64,000 bases of DNA from [Lactobacillus] rogosae. GTDB taxonomy: Bacteria; Bacillota; Clostridia; Lachnospirales; Lachnospiraceae. The stretch is taken from contig FONU01000010.1 in assembly GCA_900112995.1 (NCBI GenBank), forward strand, positions 1 through 64,000. The letters are read 5' to 3'. The position numbers and the translations under genes were made by a program. This document shows positions 45,601 through 54,508 of the stretch, piece by piece. The number at the start of each line of letters is the position of its first letter. The stretch's first letter is position 1. Under the pieces are notes generated by a model. That model had not been told where the DNA came from and searched no databases. It saw nothing but the letters and a program-made list of their open reading frames with translations.

Positions 45601-46836
45601 CATAACTTCATCTTCTGCTGGTACTTCAATTGAATATGTACCGCTCTTGCCATTCTCTGCAACTGTTATATCTGATGTATATGTAAGTCCAGTTGTATTA
45701 TTAGTCGCTACAACCTGCATATCAGATGGAATATCTGATTTAGATGTAATAGTTCCATTTATTACTTTCTTATTAAGTTCTACACATTCGATTGAAAGAT
45801 TTCTAATGTATGTATTAGTTTTAACATCTAATGTAAGCTCTCCTTCATCTCCTGTAAGATAACATTCAAATTCTACATCAACATAACCGCTGTCAGAATT
45901 TGCAACACAGGAAATACATTCCATCTTTCTTAAGACCTTGTCACTTCCTGTTATATTAAGTGTATTTCCTAATATGCTGTCCTTATCTGTACCTACGTTC
46001 TTATTGACAGTAAGTTTAATAACAGCCTTATCTCCCGCCGCTGGTATAACTATCTTAGTACCAGTATTAACCTGGATTCTATTAGTTCCATCTGTTTTGG
46101 GTTGAAACTTACCTGATGTTGCATCAACATATAATACATCTTTATCACCATTAGTATAAGTTCCTGTATCACTTTGAATTGATGAAGTAGAACCCTTGCT
46201 TGATAAAACTGTTTCTGAATATCCCCATTCAGCTTTAGTATCCCCCCCATCTGCGAATGAAGCAGATGTTGTCGCATAACTTGTTGATGAGTCAACCTTT
46301 ATTGACTGAAAATAATTCTGAACATTTGTTGTAAGTGTTACCGATGAAGCACCTTTATCAACTGTTCCTTCAATTATGTAATATGCCCAGCCATTTCCTG
46401 ACTGTTCTGTTATTTTAATATTGCTCATTCCTGTAAATGCCATATTATCAGCAGTTACTGCTACATATGCCCTTAATGTTATTGTACAGGTCTTAGCATT
46501 ATTAACTATTGGAAATGTTAATTCAGTGTTTGGATTAACCAGATAGTCGCTAGACCTTTTAGTTATTTTACCTGAATTTGCATTTATTAATAATTCATCA
46601 TTATTAGAATTAACCAGCTTACCTGATTTGCCGTTCAATTCCGTAACTGAATTATCATTATCGCCATCTGCGTACATTGTAGAACTTACTGTCCACTCTG
46701 CACTGGCTTTTTCTGCCGCTTTGGCTGTAATGCTAAACAAGCCCTCCGGCAATGAAAGTCCAGATATGATTAAAGCTAACGCCATAAACATAGCCGAACT
46801 TCTGCGAAACCATTCTCTTCTACGTCTTGATTTCAT
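39610..46836 (-). CDS. Giant surface pectinase: pectin methylesterase plus pectate lyase
   Basis: This 2408-residue secreted, membrane-anchored protein probably first de-esterifies and then cleaves pectin. After the signal peptide, a repeated module occurs near residues 46-190, 200-355 and 620-765 (shared pattern LxIDATxGKL or similar), with several carbohydrate-binding or Ig-like regions and two fibronectin-III-like domains (about 1030-1225). The CE8 methylesterase domain spans about 1285-1560, with Gln1405-Asp1406, Asp1427, Arg1491 and Trp1493 in the catalytic positions. The PL1 pectate lyase domain spans about 1690-2080, with WVDHC (1777-1781), DGVID (1788-1792) and the catalytic Arg1892 in RMPRLRYG. 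Two CxxC-containing modules, a PGDNDNK-repeat linker and a C-terminal helix with a basic tail follow. LPXTG is absent. Confidence 0.93.
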   Translation of the reverse strand: MKSRRRREWFRRSSAMFMALALIISGLSLPEGLFSITAKAAEKASAEWTVSSTMYADGDNDNSVTELNGKSGKLVNSNNDELLINANSGKITKRSSDYLVNPNTELTFPIVNNAKTCTITLRAYVAVTADNMAFTGMSNIKITEQSGNGWAYYIIEGTVDKGASSVTLTTNVQNYFQSIKVDSSTSYATTSASFADGGDTKAEWGYSETVLSSKGSTSSIQSDTGTYTNGDKDVLYVDATSGKFQPKTDGTNRIQVNTGTKIVIPAAGDKAVIKLTVNKNVGTDKDSILGNTLNITGSDKVLRKMECISCVANSDSGYVDVEFECYLTGDEGELTLDVKTNTYIRNLSIECVELNKKVINGTITSKSDIPSDMQVVATNNTTGLTYTSDITVAENGKSGTYSIEVPAEDEVMEYEISLSNPAYQIKSGIYKHSVSTETAARITADLTVISLDTCTVTGKINGITEGYYTEGLELVFTTTEETDYVPEVTIDTDTWKYTAKFEKGVSYSVAVKGANDYEVTSVSDGIKYSEDAELDITVGLKPTYAVTVSLPEEPDLTGKNVKYIYMNNDDGYEYVFTDKDAIKLREGSYTLTLGGDFLALPYKVKSGNTVTVKGAEASHKLIFEQVTSWSFVKSDDGDYYDDNIMGTTGYYNGLAIDATKGKLVPNGPSPNSAQFTTGAKITIPVSGKCTISVKSYAPASTYALYTIAGEPASKDDVTTVYNYEDESEGTVEIVSTGSAYIVSISIVYAAKDVEYNEQPAMPKTYDYGTASNLVVQPTGQKLVLTQTGGTLNTTTNTDKSTNINNTVSFFGFDETTDANKLTADITITECGSSNTNGIFFGAFNKNYIDTVGIRNSNALKMVYSKKPSDLAGASSKVDTTIPAGTVVTFTVEKTDDALVITATPKGGETKTATYSYSASDNLLFNADKKNTAVSYGFVLAGVKATIQNMKYIAQDGTVLYDQNKCYNAVGTAPVVKEVTAKAAYTRDYITVSWTDEVPAEGDGLYVLEVSRDNGKSWEKVASDITEPTYKYSIKDAGDYKFRVAGKLGINGEINDYVESDAITVIAALDSPKASIASSADTVDLVWDAVDKADQYEVYRYSYDETAENASKIATVTECAYKDKDVTAEMPYYYYIIAYSHVNGKVDNYSNPSDTLWTVPTAGHTGKYVYEDDAVKYTITKKSYDTVYNGKITIEGVVEENVTATLYVNGSEAAKTDVKEKESFAFKDIAIEEGRNDVELIFTDKKGNKTRETFNYVYLTNYNKVVDSAYTGTDGEEVNGIPTYKTVQAAVDSVASDNTRRVIILVKEGDYEEHLVVKSPYITLIGEDSEKTRIYYDVKELAGGDMSLRCAVRIDKTATGFSAENLTIENTYNYLGDGTKSNESADALRNDANETSYINLRILGYQDTLCANGGTQYYYKCYIAGNVDFIYGNEPRALFNDCKLVFRYNANKNSGYVSAPKASASATYGLTFFNCQVLSEEGCSGSKYYLARPWGADAYITWINCYMGKILKPNASNPYTDMSGNLAANARFFEYGSYGPAFAINSNRRQISATKANEMTSTSYLGWDPYTSVGTIGTKYTGTVKTDSTDRYVEKEYVSDTYAQSEGDDTGLAQYAQEGYAQSANVTGGGLLKETSDNYYTAGTAEEFLNAIQSVKKSGKASVIELTADIALGDKEVNNFDSYSSFITAHKLEPLTHPTLLKTGVSMLKLADMSNLTIYSKNGAKITHTCIDITGSNNIIIRNIEFDEIWEWDDYTEGAYDRNDWDYMTIEKGSSDIWVDHCTFYKSYDGVIDVKTPVNDSNITISWCEFLPASEDNVFFDEMMNAMKANPDNYPYYKHLLEEGMTDQQIYNYAYGQKKTHLLGQSDDDSSAKNIKLTLANNYYKNSMDRMPRLRYGTAHVYNCIMDAQDLREMRLDIEKTNPELAKKIVSNGASSNCGAHMLLENCYMSGITNALISGNGSSPAGYINAFNTIYMMDGAKQELKVALNTDKEGEVALVQDKDEFKKDLPYTGYTLYAASELDTKVKPYTGAGKLTLTTLQWEKTSYNEAKQEHTEHVWNDGEVQKEATCTEEGSKLYTCIVCGDTKTEVIPAAGHNYSTEWTIDKEATTTEEGSKSHHCTVCGDKADITVIPKLENTQPGDNDNKPGDNDNKPGDNDNKPGDNNKPGSDNSDVKTDIKVSVLVDERVPETGLVDSTEDIINAVLTEDEAKQAEDGVKVDIALTVKDKSSNLTEDEKKLINSNIKDNQAAGCILDIQLQKIIGSQKSDVYELNSAINIKIKLNADLINNDSSKTRKYSVIRIHNGVSDILSAAFDKATGELTFATDRFSTYIVVYEDVANSNTEDKSNVSGNGSAADNNDVAEDSAATAEDSAATADTLSVTRTIILLAVLMLSAGVICLTLYRRKENA
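40342..40422. repeat. 21-nt in-frame tandem repeat encoding the PGDNDNK linker
   Basis: Units of 21 bases begin at 40360, 40381 and 40402, preceded by a shorter 18-base unit at 40342. They encode PGDNDNK repeats, a flexible acidic linker between the cysteine-containing modules and the C-terminal domain of the pectinase. The regular in-frame unit suggests copy number can change without disrupting the protein. Confidence 0.8.
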
Positions 46837-47016
46837 AGTCCATACTCTCCCTTTCTTAACAATACAATGTTTTGTAACTTTTACACAAAACTAATTGCCT
46901 ATTTTTTATAAGATTACAACTTTTGACGAAAATGTACTACTGATTTTTATAGTTCTCAGGTACCAATTACTGAAATTTTTAGGTTTTGATGTATTTTTTG
47001 TGATACATTGCATAAA

Positions 47017-47094
47017 ATCCGTGTAAACATTTACCAATAATCGTCTATATTACAAAATAATATATATTTATTACTGCTAATTATTTACACGGAT
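47017..47094. promoter_or_regulatory. Inverted repeat in the kinase-pectinase gap
   Basis: ATCCGTGTAAA (47017-47027) and TTTACACGGAT (47084-47094) are perfect complements 56 bases apart. On the minus strand the second arm is followed by TTTTATG. The gap (46837-47142) follows the hybrid kinase gene and precedes the pectinase gene, so this could be a kinase terminator or a pectinase control site. The rest of the gap is AT-rich, with no other clear motif. Confidence 0.45.
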
Positions 47095-47142
47095 GTTATA
47101 CGCATATATTTAATTATTATCATTCTCTTAGTGTCACATCTA

Positions 47143-49311
47143 TTATCTGCCTGCTTGTCTGGCAATTATATTAACTAATTCATCAGCATCTATCGGCTTT
47201 GCTATATGTGTATTCATACCAGCTTTAATGCTCCGTTCTATATCATCATAGAATGCGTTGGCACTCATCGCTATAATTATTACAGTACCCGCATCTTCTC
47301 TTCCTGACTTTCTTATCTTCTCTGCGGTTTCCAAGCCGTCCATAACCGGCATCATTATATCAAGGAGTATAACATCATACTCATTAGCATCTGAATTCAT
47401 ATATGTATCCAGTGCTTCCCTGCCATCGCTTACTCCAACAGTCCTTGCACCCGCATTATCAAGAATAAAGCTTACAATCTCCATATTCATCTCGTTGTCT
47501 TCTGCAACCAGCACTTTAAGCCCTTCAATTGACATCTGTGCATCATATTTACTATTCTTAGCTTCAGTCACGTTACGGTTAATTTTGAATGGTAATATTA
47601 TTGTAAACTCTGTTCCAACATTCTGTCTGCTAATAAATTCAATTTCTCCACCCATTATCTCAATAAACCTCTTGGTTATTGCAAGTCCAAGCCCGGTTCC
47701 TTTATAAGCTGTTCTTGCATTGCTGCTCTCCTGTGCAAATGGCTCAAAAGCTATCTGCTGGAATTCTTCGCTCATTCCTATTCCGGTGTCTTTACATATG
47801 AAAGTAACCTTAACTATATCGTCATCAGCTGCATTTTCACTATAAGAAAATCTTACAGAGCCATTCTGCACATTATATTTAATCGCATTGGATAATATAT
47901 TCTGTAATATCTGCCTTAAATGAAGCGAACTGCCTATCAGATTGTCATATTCTATACTACCTCTGTCAACTGAATAATCGATACACTGTTCATCTGCCTG
48001 TGTCTCAATAACACTGCTGACCTCATTAATAATCTTCGTAAGCTCAAATGGTTCTTCTTTAATGGCAATCTCCCCCGACTCAAGCTTATTCATATCAAGA
48101 ACATCATTTACAAGGTCTAATAAAAAGCCTGAGGCTGACATAATCTTATCAAGACATTCTTCTTCCTTTTCCCTGTTGCCAAGATTGAACCTGCATATAT
48201 CGACCATTCCTCTTATTCCATTAATAGGTGTTCTTATATCGTGGCTCATACGCCTTAGAAAATCTGTCTTTGCAATATTGGCACGTTTCTCCTGCTCTGC
48301 CGCCTGTAGAAGCTGTCTTTTATATTCCATTTCCTGTAGCTGCATTTTGCTTTCGTCCTTGGCAATAACAAGCTGTCTTACAAACATGACAACACCTATT
48401 ACCGCAATATAAACAAATAATGCAGCAGCAACCGCCCTGTTTCTTAAAGAATATACCTGCTTATCCGCAAAGAACGCATATATTGTATAATTCTCTATCT
48501 GCTTTCTCTTGCCATAGTAATAATCATTTTTGTATGGTACAGCTATAATACCATTATCATTTTCTTCCCAAGCTCCATCATATCTTTTCCTCAGTGCCTT
48601 CATATCAAGCCCCTGAAGCTCCTCGTCATTGGAATTAAGCACCTTGTCCTCATCTGATATATATACAATCCCATCCATATCAAACTCAAAACCTGATATG
48701 AGCCTGTCAATGCTTATATCTCCACTATTATCATAGCTTTCCTTCTTCACATATGTAATAACTGCACCTTTTGTATCTTTTCTTGCCGCTACAGCAATAT
48801 CGGAAAACTCCTCATTCTGGCTTTCGGCATATGTTATGCTCCCTGACCTGGCATTAACTCTTGTTATATATACCTTCTGTGGGTGTTCAATGACATCTTT
48901 TACATTACTGTCGTCTATAACTGAATCAATATCCGTATATTCCATTCCCCTGCAAGATTCACATTCACCCTCTCCGTCAAGAACAACTATTCCGTCAAGT
49001 CTCTGGTTATACATATATTCATCTAAAAATGTATCAATATCATCTTCATACTGCATACACCTTACTAATTCCTGTGTCTTATCAGAAAGCCTGTACAAGC
49101 TTTTCACTTTATCATTCTGTATAAAGTATTCATATGTATTAACTCTTGTCTGCACAAAATCCAGCACCCTGTCTGCTGTCTTATTAACCGTTTCATTGCT
49201 TATTTCGGTAAATATAACAGCTACTATTGTCAACAATATAAATCCTGTAATTATTGAAATCAAAAATGCTTTAACATCTGATATGCCCCATATTCTACTC
49301 TTATCTTCCAT
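47143..49311 (-). CDS. Hybrid histidine kinase with C-terminal receiver
   Basis: This is a membrane sensor kinase of 722 residues from the ATG at 49309-49311, which overlaps the stop of the binding-protein gene (TAATG); an ATG four codons earlier lies upstream of the GGGGGAA box. An N-terminal helix (about 12-32), an extracellular dCache-like region of about 250 residues and a second helix (about 290-310) lead into the kinase core: LRRMSHDIRTPINGI with the phosphohistidine, then DTGIGMSEEF and GTGLGLAITKRF. The C-terminal receiver has AEDNEMNME and the phosphoacceptor Asp in DVILLDIMMPVMDG. There is no DNA-binding output domain, so its downstream partner must be elsewhere. Confidence 0.92.
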   Translation of the reverse strand: MEDKSRIWGISDVKAFLISIITGFILLTIVAVIFTEISNETVNKTADRVLDFVQTRVNTYEYFIQNDKVKSLYRLSDKTQELVRCMQYEDDIDTFLDEYMYNQRLDGIVVLDGEGECESCRGMEYTDIDSVIDDSNVKDVIEHPQKVYITRVNARSGSITYAESQNEEFSDIAVAARKDTKGAVITYVKKESYDNSGDISIDRLISGFEFDMDGIVYISDEDKVLNSNDEELQGLDMKALRKRYDGAWEENDNGIIAVPYKNDYYYGKRKQIENYTIYAFFADKQVYSLRNRAVAAALFVYIAVIGVVMFVRQLVIAKDESKMQLQEMEYKRQLLQAAEQEKRANIAKTDFLRRMSHDIRTPINGIRGMVDICRFNLGNREKEEECLDKIMSASGFLLDLVNDVLDMNKLESGEIAIKEEPFELTKIINEVSSVIETQADEQCIDYSVDRGSIEYDNLIGSSLHLRQILQNILSNAIKYNVQNGSVRFSYSENAADDDIVKVTFICKDTGIGMSEEFQQIAFEPFAQESSNARTAYKGTGLGLAITKRFIEIMGGEIEFISRQNVGTEFTIILPFKINRNVTEAKNSKYDAQMSIEGLKVLVAEDNEMNMEIVSFILDNAGARTVGVSDGREALDTYMNSDANEYDVILLDIMMPVMDGLETAEKIRKSGREDAGTVIIIAMSANAFYDDIERSIKAGMNTHIAKPIDADELVNIIARQAGR

Positions 49312-50129
49312 TAGTTCCCCCATACTGCCATACTAACGTCAACCCCATATTTCTCTGCTATGCTCTGTATTGTGCCATCAGCCCTCATTTCGTTAAGCAC
49401 CCCGGTAAGCTTCTTATCAATTCCACTGTCATTATCAAGTGAAAATGCAATTCCCAGCTCTGACACACTTAATTCTTCCCGAAGCACACCAAAATGTTCC
49501 TCATTGGACTGTACAAATACATTCATAGCATTTTCGTGACCTGCTATGGCATCAACATAACCTTTTCTCATACTAGCATATAATTCTTCCATCGTTGACA
49601 TACTGTACAGCACACCAACCTGCGGCGTATTCGTATTAGATAGTATGTACTCCGGCTTGGAAGTTACCTGCACCGCCACTCTTTTGCCGTTAAGATCAGC
49701 AAGGTTTTCTATCCCGCTGTCTTTATTGACAACTACTATCTGACGGCTGTACATATATGGACCAGCCCAGTTGTACTTATCCTCCCTGCCGGTCATTGTA
49801 AAACAGCCCCACAGGCAGTCTACCGCTCCCTCTTTAAGATATATGTCTTTGTTATCCCATACAATCTGCTTGAATACTGGCGTATAACCCATACGCCTGC
49901 AAGCCTCTCTTGCTATCTCAACATCAATTCCTGTAAAGTTGCCATCACTGTCAAGATAACTGTAAGGCACATAATTATCACTGCCTATTATAAGAGGCTT
50001 TAAATCATTACTTGAACTCTTAGAGCCGTTATTATGTATATTACTGCACGCCATAAGCCCTGCTGATACTATGGCAGACAATATACATATAACTAATTTT
50101 AAATAACTAATTATATTATTACTTTTCAT
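49311..50129 (-). CDS. Amino-acid-type solute-binding lipoprotein coupled to the kinase
   Basis: This is an extracellular binding protein of family 3 (272 residues from the ATG at 50127-50129, behind GTGGGGGAAAA). The signal peptide ends in the lipobox SAGLMAC. The fold is in the normal order: lobe I (PLIIGSDNYVPYSYLD, then GIDVEIAREACRRMGY) precedes lobe II (ENLADLNGKRVAVQV onward). There is no permease or ATPase gene beside it. Instead it is translationally coupled to a hybrid histidine kinase, so it probably serves as a ligand-sensing partner rather than for transport. Confidence 0.88.
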   Translation of the reverse strand: MKSNNIISYLKLVICILSAIVSAGLMACSNIHNNGSKSSSNDLKPLIIGSDNYVPYSYLDSDGNFTGIDVEIAREACRRMGYTPVFKQIVWDNKDIYLKEGAVDCLWGCFTMTGREDKYNWAGPYMYSRQIVVVNKDSGIENLADLNGKRVAVQVTSKPEYILSNTNTPQVGVLYSMSTMEELYASMRKGYVDAIAGHENAMNVFVQSNEEHFGVLREELSVSELGIAFSLDNDSGIDKKLTGVLNEMRADGTIQSIAEKYGVDVSMAVWGN

Positions 50130-50362
50130 TTTTCCCCCACTCTTTAATAAATACACTCTTAAGTATTTCTGCCTGATGTCTGTATATATCCTTTTATATA
50201 TTTATCAATGTTTTTAATCATATACTCTACTAATCTTACATAACTTTTATGTATTTAATTATATAGCCTGATGAACTATAAGTCTATGTTTATATATTTT
50301 AAAATTTTTAATTTATTTAGATATAATAAATTGTTCCGTAACTTATACTATATATTAATATT

Positions 50363-50407
50363 AAAAACAGCAGGAAGATATTATGAATTTCCAATATCTT
50401 CCTGCTG
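50363..50407 (-). terminator. Intrinsic terminator of ftsH
   Basis: CAGCAGGAAGATATT (50368-50382) pairs perfectly with AATATCTTCCTGCTG (50393-50407), and on the minus strand the stem is followed by TTTTTAAT. It lies 49 bases after the ftsH stop. The remaining 50130-50362 is AT-rich and holds the binding-protein promoter region without a clear motif. Confidence 0.9.
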
Positions 50408-50455
50408 CTTATATACATCAGCTTATATGCTTTATTATTCTATTATAATTGTATG

Positions 50456-52609
50456 TTACTCATTATTGCTGTTATTAAATATATCTGGATTTTCTTCGTT
50501 AATAGTGCTCTTCGCAGTATCTTTATTATCTGCTCCGGATGAAGCTGTATCAGAAGATGCATCTCCTATTCCCTTCCATATATCACTTTCTGCAGGTCCG
50601 CTAAGTGTAGATGAATAACTTCCATCTTCATTGAATGTTACACTCTCGGCAACCTTTTCAGAATGTGTAAAACCTGTTGTGTCAACTGGTTCTGGAATAC
50701 CTTTGACCTCGCGGAATATCTTCATAAATTCCTTACCTGTAATTGTTTCGTGATCATAAAGATAATGGGCAATCTTGTCAAGGACATCTCTGTTCTCTAT
50801 AAGAAGCTGCTTAGCTTCCTCATAACATTCCTTTAACATATTCTTGACTTCTTCATCAATCTGTGCAGCTGTTTCATCAGAACAGTCAAGTCTTGCATTA
50901 CCATTAAGGTAAGGGTCATCTACTGTTGCCAGATTCATAAGTCCGAATCTGTCTGACATACCATACTGTGTAATCATAGCCTTGGCTATCTTGGTAGCCT
51001 TTTCTATATCGTTAGCAGCCCCTGTTGTAACTTTGCCAAAGACAATCTCCTCTGCCGCACGTCCAGCAACTAAAGTTACAAGTCTTGCCATAAGCTCATC
51101 TTTGTTCTGTAAGTACTTTTCTTCTTCTGGAACCTGCATTACATAACCTAATGAACCCATAGTTCTTGGTACAATAGTAATCTTCTGTACTGGCTCTGAG
51201 TCTTTCTTTAAAGCTGTAACAAGTGCGTGTCCTACCTCGTGGTAAGCAACTGTCTGCTTCTCTTCCTTGCTGAGCACCCGGTCTTTCTTCTCTTTACCAG
51301 CTATGACAACTTCAACTGCCTCAAATAAATCTTTCTGTGATACATACTTTCTTCCTGCCTTAACTGCAGCGATAGCAGCTTCATTAATCATATTGGCAAG
51401 ATCTGAACCTACTGCACCACTTGTTGCAAGTCCGATTTCTTCAAAATTAACTGTATCGTCCATAAGCACATCTTTAGAATGTACTTTAAGTGTTTCAATA
51501 CGTCCCTTAAGGTCTGGCTTGTCAACTATAACTCTTCTGTCAAGACGGCCTGGTCTAAGTAACGCCTTATCAAGAACTTCTGGTCTGTTAGTAGCCGCAA
51601 GTATAAATATACCCTTTGATGAATCGAAACCATCCATCTCTGCTAATAACTGGTTAAGTGTCTGTTCTCTTTCGTCATTACCGCCGCCATATCTTGAATC
51701 ACGGCTCTTACCAATAGCATCTATGAATATGATACAAGGTGCCTGCTTGGTAGCTTCTTTAAAAAGGTCTCTTACTCGTGAAGCACCAACACCTACGAAC
51801 ATCTCAACAAAATCTGAACCTGCAAGTGAGAAGAATGGTACATTAGCCTCACCAGCTACTGCCTTTGCAAGAAGTGTCTTACCAGTTCCCGGAGGACCTA
51901 CTAAAAGAGCACCCTTTGGAAGCTTGGCACCAATCTTTGAATACTTATCTGGATTATGAAGAAAATCCACTATCTCTGTAAGCGACTCCTTCGCCTCATC
52001 CTGTCCTGCTACATCTTTAAATGTAACACCTGTCTTCTTCTGTACATATACCTTAGCGTTATTCTTGCCGACACCCATGCCGCCCATCATACCGCCGCCT
52101 TTGGATATTCTTCTATATACAAAGGCAAATATTACATATATGAATAAGAATGGTAATACATATGCAACCAGAAATTCTACTATTGATGAATTAGAATCTG
52201 GTATATAACCTGAGAATTCAATACCTTTTCTCTTGAGTAATGGAACAAGTGTGTCATCATTAACATATCCTGTATAGTATGTGTAGCCTAACTTGTTCGC
52301 TTCCGGAGTATCCCCTGCACTGTCAACTGGTGTAATAAGAATTCTATCCTGTTCAAGTGCAACGCTCTTTACTTCATCATTATTAACCATCTCTATGAAC
52401 TCATTATAAGTTATCTCCTTATAAGTAGCATTCTTTACGAGATTGTTAAGCATTGTTATTCCAATAAATGTAATAACCGCAGCAATTATAATAAAGACAA
52501 TAAGACTGGTGTTCTTAGGCTTTTTATTATTGTTATTATTGCCGCCACCATTATTCCTGTTGTTATTATTACCACCACCGTAATTATTACCGTTGTTGTA
52601 ATTATCCAT
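50456..52609 (-). CDS. ftsH: FtsH-type membrane AAA+ protease with a Walker B deletion
   Basis: This is a 717-residue membrane-anchored ATP-dependent zinc protease. It has an Asn/Gly-rich N-terminus (1-30), two membrane helices (about 34-55 and 146-165), Walker A GPPGTGKT (238-245), the arginine-finger region [10 protein letters not shown] (350-359), the zinc site HEVGH (457-461) and an acidic C-terminal tail. The Walker B region reads [12 protein letters not shown] (293-304). Normal FtsH reads [15 protein letters not shown] or similar, so three residues are missing and the catalytic glutamate is replaced in position by Ala298. If the sequence is right, ATP hydrolysis, and hence unfolding, should be badly impaired while the peptidase site stays intact. 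A second FtsH elsewhere in the genome would be expected. Confidence 0.93.
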   Translation of the reverse strand: MDNYNNGNNYGGGNNNNRNNGGGNNNNNKKPKNTSLIVFIIIAAVITFIGITMLNNLVKNATYKEITYNEFIEMVNNDEVKSVALEQDRILITPVDSAGDTPEANKLGYTYYTGYVNDDTLVPLLKRKGIEFSGYIPDSNSSIVEFLVAYVLPFLFIYVIFAFVYRRISKGGGMMGGMGVGKNNAKVYVQKKTGVTFKDVAGQDEAKESLTEIVDFLHNPDKYSKIGAKLPKGALLVGPPGTGKTLLAKAVAGEANVPFFSLAGSDFVEMFVGVGASRVRDLFKEATKQAPCIIFIDAIGKSRDSRYGGGNDEREQTLNQLLAEMDGFDSSKGIFILAATNRPEVLDKALLRPGRLDRRVIVDKPDLKGRIETLKVHSKDVLMDDTVNFEEIGLATSGAVGSDLANMINEAAIAAVKAGRKYVSQKDLFEAVEVVIAGKEKKDRVLSKEEKQTVAYHEVGHALVTALKKDSEPVQKITIVPRTMGSLGYVMQVPEEEKYLQNKDELMARLVTLVAGRAAEEIVFGKVTTGAANDIEKATKIAKAMITQYGMSDRFGLMNLATVDDPYLNGNARLDCSDETAAQIDEEVKNMLKECYEEAKQLLIENRDVLDKIAHYLYDHETITGKEFMKIFREVKGIPEPVDTTGFTHSEKVAESVTFNEDGSYSSTLSGPAESDIWKGIGDASSDTASSGADNKDTAKSTINEENPDIFNNSNNE

Positions 52610-52747
52610 TCGGCTTCTCCATTCCTAGTTCTTTATACTCTCATCGTCTGATAACTTACATTAACAGACAATACCCATTATAAAGAAGGAACATTTATAA
52701 ATCAACCTTTAATAAAAGGTTTCATACTATTTATTTTTTATTAAGAT

Positions 52748-54361
52748 TTAGTTATTCTTTTCCTGATACTCAAGTGCCGCGCCAATAAATCCTCTGAATA
52801 ATGGATGTGGTCTGTTAGGTCTTGACTTTAATTCTGGGTGAGCCTGTGTTGCTAAGAACCAAGGGTGCTCCTTAATCTCTATCATCTCAACAATTCTTCC
52901 GTCTGGTGAGATACCTGAAAGCTGCATACCATTTTCAACAAGAACTTTTCTGTAGTCATTATTTACTTCATATCTGTGTCTATGTCTTTCATTAATAGTT
53001 TCTTCGCCATATAATTCATATGCCTTAGAATCCTTGGCAAGCACACAAGGGTATGAACCAAGTCTTAAAGTTCCACCGATATCGTCAATACCTTCCTGAT
53101 CTGGCATAAGGTGAATTACTGGATGTGTTGTATCTGGCTTTAACTCAACACTGTGCGCATCTTCATATCCAAGAACGTCTCTTGCAAATTCTACGATTGC
53201 AAGCTGCATTCCAAGGCACAGACCTAAGAATGGCACGTTATTCTCTCTTGCATATTTTATAGCCTGAATCTTTCCTTCTACACCTCTGTCACCGAATCCA
53301 CCTGGTACAAGAATACCTGATACATCTGATAATAATTCAGCGGCATTATCCTTAGTAACTGTCTCTGAGTCAATCCATTTGATTGTGACATCAGCAGAAT
53401 TATATACACCGCCGTGCTTTAATGCCTCAACTACTGAAATATAAGCATCGTGAAGCTGTATATATTTACCTACTAATGCAACTGTAACCTTCTTAGTTGG
53501 ATTTTTCCAAGCCTTGCACATAGCTCTCCACTCATCTAAATCTGGTTCTGGACAATCAAGCTCTAGACATTCGCAGGCTACCTGTGCAAGATGTTCTTCT
53601 TCCATAGCAAGTGGTGCATCGTAAAGTATCTCAACATCAAGATTTTGTAATACGTGTGTCTTTGGCACGTTACAGAATAATGCAATCTTATCCTTAATAC
53701 CAGGTTCAAGTGGGTGCTCTGTACGGCATACTAAGATATCTGGCTGAATACCCATTCCCTGTAATTCCTTAACACTTGCCTGAGTAGGCTTTGTCTTCAT
53801 CTCGCCTGAAGCCTTAAGATAAGGAATAAGTGTAACGTGTATAAGAATAGCATTTTCGTGTCCAACTTCGTGCTGGAACTGTCTGATTGCCTCTAAGAAT
53901 GGCTGTGATTCGATATCACCTACTGTTCCACCAACCTCGATAATTGCAATCTTAGTTTCATCAGTTGAATAATCTCTATAAAAACGGCTCTTTATTTCAT
54001 TAGTTATATGAGGAATTACCTGAACTGTTCCTCCACCAAAATCGCCACGGCGTTCCTTCTGTAATACAGACCAGTATACCTTACCTGTTGTTACATTAGA
54101 ATTCTTATTAAGACTTTCATCAATAAATCTTTCATAATGTCCAAGGTCAAGGTCAGTCTCCGCACCATCATCTGTTACGAATACTTCACCGTGCTGGATT
54201 GGGTTCATTGTTCCCGGGTCAATGTTAATATATGGGTCGAACTTCTGCATAGTCACCTTAAATCCACGTGCTTTTAATAATCTACCGAGTGAAGCTGCTG
54301 TGATTCCTTTACCAAGACCTGAAACTACACCACCTGTTACAAATACATATTTTACAGACAT
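52748..54361 (-). CDS. pyrG: CTP synthase
   Basis: This enzyme aminates UTP to CTP with glutamine and ATP. It has 537 residues, the standard length. The N-terminal synthase domain shows [20 protein letters not shown] and [20 protein letters not shown]. The C-terminal glutaminase domain has the oxyanion region GGFGDRG, the nucleophile in [10 protein letters not shown] and the catalytic His-Glu in [11 protein letters not shown]. It lies in the same direction as ftsH, 138 bases upstream of it. A weak AACCTTT/AAAGGTT hairpin near 52705 may separate the two. Confidence 0.97.
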   Translation of the reverse strand: MSVKYVFVTGGVVSGLGKGITAASLGRLLKARGFKVTMQKFDPYINIDPGTMNPIQHGEVFVTDDGAETDLDLGHYERFIDESLNKNSNVTTGKVYWSVLQKERRGDFGGGTVQVIPHITNEIKSRFYRDYSTDETKIAIIEVGGTVGDIESQPFLEAIRQFQHEVGHENAILIHVTLIPYLKASGEMKTKPTQASVKELQGMGIQPDILVCRTEHPLEPGIKDKIALFCNVPKTHVLQNLDVEILYDAPLAMEEEHLAQVACECLELDCPEPDLDEWRAMCKAWKNPTKKVTVALVGKYIQLHDAYISVVEALKHGGVYNSADVTIKWIDSETVTKDNAAELLSDVSGILVPGGFGDRGVEGKIQAIKYARENNVPFLGLCLGMQLAIVEFARDVLGYEDAHSVELKPDTTHPVIHLMPDQEGIDDIGGTLRLGSYPCVLAKDSKAYELYGEETINERHRHRYEVNNDYRKVLVENGMQLSGISPDGRIVEMIEIKEHPWFLATQAHPELKSRPNRPHPLFRGFIGAALEYQEKNN

Positions 54362-54508
54362 TATTCCTCCTATCCGCCTTTCGGCTTACACATTAATCAA
54401 CATTCCTACATTATTTTCAACATTATACAGTCATAAATTGCAAATTTCCACATTTTTTTATAATTAAATCTGTATTAATTCTGATACATTTATTTCATTT
54501 TATAATCG

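Noticed and set aside
51267-51959. A 230-codon open frame on the plus strand, opposite ftsH
   Set aside because: It lies fully inside ftsH and has no recognisable domain or start signal.
52700-52725. Terminator between pyrG and ftsH
   Set aside because: An AACCTTT/AAAGGTT hairpin exists but is short, AT-rich and lacks a good T-run, so I did not list it as a feature.
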